From positions 56,139,439-56,203,438 of the forward strand of contig NC_088800.1 in NCBI RefSeq assembly GCF_011386835.1: a stretch of DNA of 64,000 bases, written 5' to 3'. Each line of letters starts with the position of its first letter. The stretch's first letter is position 1. The translations under genes and the position numbers were made by a program. Below the pieces are notes generated by a model that searched no databases, had not been told where the DNA came from, and was given only the letters and a program-made list of their open reading frames with translations. Below, piece after piece: positions 58,141 through 64,000 of this stretch. Source of the DNA: Chrysemys picta bellii (Eukaryota > Chordata > Testudines > Emydidae).

Positions 58141-59550
58141 TGCTAATAACCACTCTGCCTGTTTGGACCTTTCAAGGAAGAGCACTCCTTTGCCTTCGCA
58201 CACACTACATTGGAGCGAAGTGAGTACTAGAGACGCCTGGTTTCCCTGTAGCTTCACCAGCTTTTAGGTCCTCCTTTGATCTAAGTAAAAAGATTTGTTT
58301 GAACCTTGTAGCCCTTATATCTGATGTTTTATTAGTGTTCTTCCTTCCACACATGTTTCTATTTGATTCATGGAAAACCATGAGAATACTGTGCTGGCCA
58401 CTGCATGTTCCTGAAAGACAGCAGAGCCCAGAGGACAAAGGCCTCGCTCACTGGAGCTTAAGCAGTAGCACTATTGGCTAGTAGACGTAGTAATCCTTAT
58501 CCTGTTTGATTCAGCCACTAGTAGGAGGCAGCACATTTAACCAGTGTGATATATATCATTAAAGGTCCACTGTTTTATTACAGAACTGCAATAGGTACCT
58601 GAAGGGAAATTCTAAGCTCATTTAAACAGTGTCGACAGAGAGTGACTCCAGCAAAGACAAGAGGTTTATATAAATGAGGCCAGAATTTGATGTTCCACAT
58701 TTAAGATTCTATGTAAAGATGAGTGAATAAATTACTCAACAAGTTTTGCCTTATTAGTTGTGAATTGTCAGCCTACAGATCACAAAATCCCACATGTATT
58801 CATTACTTGTTATTATTCACAAATCTCTTTGATAAATAATTCTTAGACAGTCAGAGAGACACGGTGCGTTAGGAAATACCTGTTAATGGACCAACGTCTG
58901 ATGGGGGGAGAGAGAAGCTTTTGAGCTGCCCAAAGTTCTTGACTTCCTCTTTAAGAAATAGTTTGTTGCAAATATTCACAATTCAAGCTGTCTTGATTAG
59001 TCACATGGTATTGTTTCTGTTTCCTGATTGGATGAGTTATATAAAAACAATACAGTACAAATCACAAATTTAACAACCAAAGATACACTTTGAAATACAC
59101 CAGCAGGTATGTAGAATGTGACACATTTACACTCGTAGCCAGTGATGTGAAACATTTCTAAAATTGTTGCAATAACCATATTAAATCTGTATCCCCATTA
59201 GGTGGGACTGGGCAGGACATGGGGCCAGAGTTAAGGTTGTTTCTGGAAATTAAGTCTGAATTCCCCCTACTGTCAACTTAAAAAAAACAACGGCAATGTT
59301 TGTATTATTATTTGTATCACCGTAGTGCCTAGGAGACTAGTCATGGCCCAGAGCCCAAATGTGTCAGGCACTGTACAAATACAGAACAAAAAGACAGTCT
59401 CTGCCCCAGAGAGCTTTGTTTCTTTTTGTTTGCAATCTAGCTTTCCGTCCTTAGTTTTATCTTAATGACATTTACAGGATGGGATATTAATATTATTTGG
59501 CCTAAATTTTCACAAGTGGCTAATGATTTTGGGGGTCCATCCTTTAAGAT
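58141..59550. other. Unassigned DNA with short Penelope and old-repeat fragments
   Basis: 58845-58940 (GAGACACGGTGCGTTAGG, then TTAATGGACCAACGTCTGATGG, AGCTTTTGAGCTG) resembles a Penelope-associated repeat. 59296-59420 (TGTATTATTATTTGTATCAC, GGCACTGTACAAATACAGAAC, CTGCCCCAGAGAGCTT) is an old interspersed repeat of uncertain class. No supported gene. Confidence 0.5.
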
Positions 59551-59751
59551 AGGTTTCAGAGTAGCAGCCGTGTTAGTCTGTATCCGCAAAAAGAACAGGA
59601 GTACTTGTGGCACTTTAGAGACTAACAAATTTATTTGAGTGTAAGCTTTCGTGGGCTACAACTACTGTTGCATCCAATGAAGTGGGCTGTAGCCCATGAA
59701 AGCTTATGCTCAAATAAATTTGTTAGTCTCTAAGATAACACAAGTACTCCT
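59551..59751. mobile_element. Palindromic Penelope-derived insertion with 12-bp duplication
   Basis: The 201-bp insert is flanked by the exact 12-mer ATCCTTTAAGAT (59539-59550 and 59752-59763). Arms of about 65 bp (59598-59661 and 59683-59750) are near-perfect inverted copies containing GACTAACAAATTTATTTGAG and AAGCTTTC(G/A)TGGGCTAC, with a loop of about 22 bp. A unique lead (GTTTCAGAGTAGCAGCCGTG) precedes the left arm. The arm sequence matches 34736 onwards. Confidence 0.88.
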
Positions 59752-59763
59752 ATCCTTTAAGAT

Positions 59764-60848
59764 GTGTCAATTGCAACACCCAAAACTTGGGGCACCCACA
59801 AATATTAATCACGTGTGAAAACGTGGGGCTTGAAGTCCTGTATGAAATGCTCTAAGAGGGCTAGCTTCTGATGGCACTGGTGTCAATCTGGAGTAACTCC
59901 ATTTCCCTTTGATGGCCACACTCTGGAGTCAGTCTGATATAAGTGAGGTTCCCTAGTTGAAGTTCGGTTTTATAGAGACTCAACCTTTGGCTATATAGGA
60001 AGAACACACCACCCCCACCACCCCTAAAATGACAACCCTTACTCTTTGAGTGGGAAATGTTTTTTCTGAGAATTTACAAGTAAACCCATTATAAGTTTCT
60101 GAGCTACAATTAATTCATATATGAGCTCTTGAAGAAATTTAACCCCATGTCAAACATTTTTTGTCCTGAATTATCTCAGTGACCATGAGGGGTAAAAAAA
60201 ATTGAAAATCTAAGGTCTTTAAAAAGCAATTTAATCTCATTTTGGGATCACAAGCACTGAAATGCCTTGATCATACTTGTACACTGGCGCTGATACAATG
60301 GTGTCACTAGAGGGCAGAGGTAAGGTTGGTTGGGTGCCCTAGCTGTGCATTTCTAGACTGTAACATCCCTGTTGAGTATTTTGCCTTCCATTCCTGGTCT
60401 GTGTTCTCTAGCATCAATCTGTCTTAATGCTGGGTTTTATTTTGTTTGTGTTATTATTGTTTTGTTCTTTTCCAGGATATTGAAGAAACTGGGTGTTTCC
60501 AATACATTAGTGGATGGAATCAGAATGGGATTTCTCTACTACCTGAAATAATCCCTCTAAAAATCCCAGGGATGGTAACTTCCTTTTTCACTATAAGGTC
60601 CCACTTTAATTTAACTTTCTACGAATGCTTCTTTAGCCACACAATTATACATTAATTAATTCTTACCACATTTTCTAGTGAAATATCTGATCCCAAACCC
60701 GTCACATGAAACAAAGCCAAGCAAAAACAAACAGCTGAGCTGGCTAATGGTGTGATCAATCATGAAGGAATCAGTCGCTTTGTTGGCCAAGGGAAACAAG
60801 ACTCACTTTGTGCTAAGTGGATTGCCTTGATCAGACATCCAGCGGTGG
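59764..60848. other. Unassigned DNA
   Basis: No supported gene or element. Confidence 0.4.
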
Positions 60849-61560
60849 TGTAATGGGGGACACTCACCTCTCGTGAGCACCTCCTGTTGGCTGGGTGTGA
60901 CATTGCAATCTCTCCTGGTCCCGGTGCCCCCTGTAGGTTGTTGACCTTGCTTGATAGGTCTTCAGTGGCTCAGCCCTCCGGCCAAACCACACAATGAAAT
61001 GGAGAATGAACCCCTTCTGGGGTAGCAAAGAGTTCAACAAAACTATCAACCCTCACTGGGGTCTTCAGTCCTGTCTCTGGGTCCTTTAAATCTAGCCCCT
61101 TTTCTCGGGCTTTTTAAACCAGCCGTGTCCCCTTTTCAGTGCTTAGACCCCTCCAGCACTAGCTGGGGATAGAGGGGGGAACCAGGATGGCCCACTACTC
61201 CAGTTCCCAACCCAGGGACCCTATAAATAGCCACCTGCTGCTTCTTTTACTTCGCTGTTGCTACATTCCCTGGTCCTCTTCCCACCTAGGCTCTTCACCT
61301 CTGTCTGTTACCTTAGCACTAGAGCACTCAGCCCCTCTCGTTCCTAGGTTTAGCTAATGCAGCCCACAGCAGAGCCCCCATCCTTCCCTCTCTGGCCGAG
61401 TTGGGGCCTGCCCTTCTCAGCCCTTGCAGCTCCTTTTATCTGAGCCTGCTTTGCTCTGATTGGCTGCTTCTGTGCAGCCTTTCTAGGAAGGCCTGGAGGA
61501 TGCTCCTTTCAGGGCCTGGTATGGTAGGACTGTAGGGCCTCTAGCAGGGGGCCTTAAAGA
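60849..61560 (-). mobile_element. LTR (minus strand), truncated by a hAT end
   Basis: It starts TGTAATGGGGGACACTCACC, almost identical to the LTR at 11811, and runs to GGGGGCCTTAAAGA at 61560, where the last 30 or so bases of the family are missing and a hAT terminus begins. Confidence 0.85.
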
Positions 61561-61640
61561 CAGGGCCGGCTCTAGGTTTTTTGCTGCCCCAAGCAAAAAA
61601 ATTTTTGGCTGCCCCCCACCTCAGCTCTCACCCCCCCCCA
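61561..61640 (+). mobile_element. hAT terminus without a partner end
   Basis: CAGGGCCGGCTCTAGG is identical to the end of the element at 19268, followed by TTGCTGCCCCAAGCAAAAAA. No matching right end and no second copy of the preceding 8-mer were found. The right end is presumably deleted, and the limit given is arbitrary. Confidence 0.7.
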
Positions 61641-62049
61641 CCAGTGCCTTCCCCCACCCGGATCCCCTGCCATCCCAGGCCTGGTCTCTCTCCCCCACAC
61701 ACACCCGCACCCCCTGTCGCCCCAGCCCTGGGCTCCCCCCCACCAGTGCTGACTTCACCCGCTCCCCCCTTGCCTCCAGCCAGTCCGGCGCTGGCAGGGT
61801 CGGGGTAAGCAGTGGGGCTTTCGGGCCGCGCCTCAGCCCAGGGTCCCTCCAGCCAGGGATCCCACCTCCAGGACTAGCCGGACCCGGGAGGGCAGAGCTG
61901 GGGGACCGCCCCGGCAGGGGGCTGAGGAGCCGGGACAGGATAGCCCCAGAGGGAGTGGAGCCCCGGAGAGCGGGATGCGGGCCCCGCATGGCAGCACCCC
62001 GCCCTCTATGGCCCCGCTGCTGCTTCTGCTTCTGGCTGCCCTGCTGCAG
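61641..62049. other. GC-rich sequence, probably hAT interior
   Basis: C-rich, then CpG-rich sequence without a gene; it is probably the interior of the hAT element starting at 61561. Open frames are compositional. Confidence 0.4.
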
Positions 62050-62346
62050 TCCCTGGGTTGTTCGTAACTGAAATGTTTGTAACTCTGAACAAAACATTAT
62101 GGTTCTTTCAAAAATTTACAGCTGAACACTGACTTAATACAGCTTTGAAACGTTACTTTGCAGAAGAAAAATGCTGCTTTCCCTTTAGTTTTTTAATAGT
62201 TTATGTTTAACACAGTACTGTGCTGTCTGCTTTTTCTTTTTTTGGCTCTGCCGCTGCCTGATTGCATACTTCTGGTTCCAAGTGAGGTGTGTGGTTGACT
62301 GGTCAGTTCGTAACTCTGGTGTTCTTAACTCTGAAGTTCTACTATA
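62050..62346 (-). mobile_element. Tigger/mariner-like MITE
   Basis: The right end is GTAACTCTGGTGTTCTTAAC then TCTGAAGTTCTACTATA, and the left carries TTGTTCGTAACTGAAATGTT. The repeated TCGTAACTCTG units and the TA at the end suggest a Tigger-like MITE. Its left terminal repeat is incomplete. Confidence 0.68.
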
Positions 62347-62384
62347 CATTTGTGCTTGTATGGTGGGAAACTGGGACTAGCCAG

Positions 62385-62899
62385 CAGGGCCGGCTTTAGC
62401 AAGAGCGGGGCCCGATTCCTGGGGGCGGGGCTTGCTGCAAGCCCCGCCCCCAGGAATCGAGCCGCGCTCCGGCCGGGGTTGCCGGGCTTGGGTCCGACCC
62501 GGAGCCGCGCCGCGGGAGCTGGGCCGGACCCAAGCCGCGCCGTGGGGGACGGGCCGGGGACGGGCTGAACCCGAGCCGCGCCGTGGGGGCCGGGCCAGAC
62601 CCGAGCCGGGCCAGAGCCGCTGGGGCCTGCGTGCTCGGCGGGAACGGGCGGCGCCTCCCCGGAGCCCTTCTCGCGCCCCCACCACCCCAGCTTACCTTGT
62701 GTTGCCTGCCCGCCCCTGCTTCTTTTCAGACTTCCTGCGAATCAGAGATTCGCGGGAAGCAGGGGAGGGGGCGGAGCGTTCAGGGAAGGGGAGGAGGGGG
62801 AAGTGAGCTGGGGGCGGGGTGGAGAGCTGCAGCGCGGGGCCCTCTTGGCGCGGGGCCCAATTCAGCCGAATCGGCTGAATCGGCCTAAAGCCGGCCCTG
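62385..62899. mobile_element. Non-autonomous hAT element (CAGGGCCGGCTTTAG ends)
   Basis: Perfect inverted ends CAGGGCCGGCTTTAG and a perfect 8-bp duplication CTAGCCAG (62377-62384 and 62900-62907). The CpG-rich interior has imperfect repeats of GAGCCGCGCCG. No transposase. Confidence 0.95.
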
Positions 62900-62907
62900 C
62901 TAGCCAG

Positions 62908-64000
62908 CCCATAATCCCTTCTAATATGGCACATGATAAGCCATTGCTTTATTTACCCAATGCCTTTCGCTAATAAAGTATATGCAAACAGTTCAGCAAC
63001 AGAGGTGAGACACAGACCCTGAGAGCAGAACTTGCCCATCAGAGCCCCACTCCGTTGTACGGAACAGTCCTTCCTGTCCAAAAAGAACTGACCCAAAGCT
63101 CTGCCCAGAACCGGAACCAACACTGCTTTTTTTGAAGTTCAAAACAGCTCAGTACCTTTCCCCTGCCCCCCGTGAGGCTCTTGCCCATCCTGGTCACACG
63201 CCCACGTCCTAGCGCTGGCAACCCATGAGAGGGCTGTTCTCTCTGTGTTTCCAGCTTGGCTGAGACCAGGAAATGCTGCAGGCTGCCAGGGGAGCCTCTC
63301 CTCTCAGCAGTGACAGAGCAGAAGGAGCCACCGTTTTCCAAAAACAAAGCCTGGCCCTTTATCCCATCCATAATCTGATCCAAACTGAACCTCTGAGTCC
63401 TTCCTCAGCAAGGACGGGGAGGTACCTGGTGGGGAGAGAAGAGCAACAGAGCCTGTGCCTGCAGCCTGTGCCACACTGGGGCACCTGGTGACCAGACACA
63501 CACCCACACCTTTCCACATGCCCAGGCCCAAACGTGGGGCACGAGCGGGGACAAAGTCCCAAACTGAAGGAACACAAACCAGCTTTTCATACAGAAAAAG
63601 TCAATGCCTGCAGGATTCCTCCCTGGGATTCCAATCGCCACCTGAAATCTCAGCTTCATGAGTCTTTATTTTGGGTGTAACTCATTTTCGGCTGTAAAAG
63701 TGAGGGGACACCATATTTTATCTGAAACAAAGGGTACCGGGGACAGTGGCAGCCCTTGAGTTGAGGGCACTGGAGAGCTATGCATGCACCCTGCCAGCCT
63801 ACCCCTCACCTTAGTGTGTCCAGCAGGGTTCTTGGGATTTAGTTTGCAATCACCCACTTTGTATCTTGTGGGGTCTGGGCTTCCTATATCCGCTGCTGAG
63901 CAGCCACCATTACAGACCTAAAGGGTGCTCTGTGGTGGCAGTAGCAGCACTGACAGGGCAGGCTGCAGGGCCTAGTTCAGGCAGAGCTCCAGAGCTTGGT
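62908..64000. other. Unassigned DNA to the window end
   Basis: No supported gene; open frames are short and unrecognised. Confidence 0.4.

Overview
This is vertebrate nuclear DNA, and I find no convincing host exon in it. Almost everything recognisable is a transposable element, many nested inside one another. The mixture is CR1-type LINEs, Penelope-like elements, many short GC-rich hAT derivatives, two-gene PIF/Harbinger elements with their MITEs, mariner/Tigger-type scraps and solo LTRs. In my judgement this points to a non-avian sauropsid, most likely a turtle. That is an inference from family composition, not a database match. || Layout: 64-6021 is a near-complete Harbinger element with TAA target-site duplications. 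It carries a Myb/SANT-like gene (+) and a DDE transposase gene (-), both broken; a solo LTR sits inside the Myb-like gene. 7425-12912 holds two CR1 copies on the minus strand, with nested LTRs and a hAT element. 12913-17344 has little that is recognisable: a CCAAT-bearing repeat, a hairpin, a 70-bp minisatellite and a probable solo LTR. 17345-25560 has five hAT insertions with clear 8-bp duplications, a mariner scrap, an inverted Penelope pair, a Harbinger MITE and a plus-strand CR1. 25560-31600 is mostly unassigned. 31600-39432 is a heavily nested zone of hAT transposase remnants, LINE pieces split by insertions, LTRs, Penelope sequence and a TA microsatellite. 39433-45948 is mostly low in recognisable repeats and contains my best candidate for non-coding regulatory sequence (40660-42320), plus MITEs and a CR1. 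45949-50599 has an LTR and two long hAT elements of one family in inverted orientation. 52829 to about 58140 is a second, older Harbinger element carrying three insertions with recognisable duplications and an unrecognised open frame. 58845-62899 has Penelope-derived pieces (one an almost perfect hairpin with a 12-bp duplication), an LTR, a Tigger-like MITE and another hAT element. || How the parts relate: the gene-like sequences serve element mobility (Harbinger transposase and its Myb-like partner, CR1 reverse transcriptase, hAT transposase, Penelope reverse transcriptase), and all are damaged. The non-autonomous elements would have depended on such enzymes supplied elsewhere. Target-site duplications let the order of insertion be read directly in several places, and that stratigraphy is the most solid information in the window.
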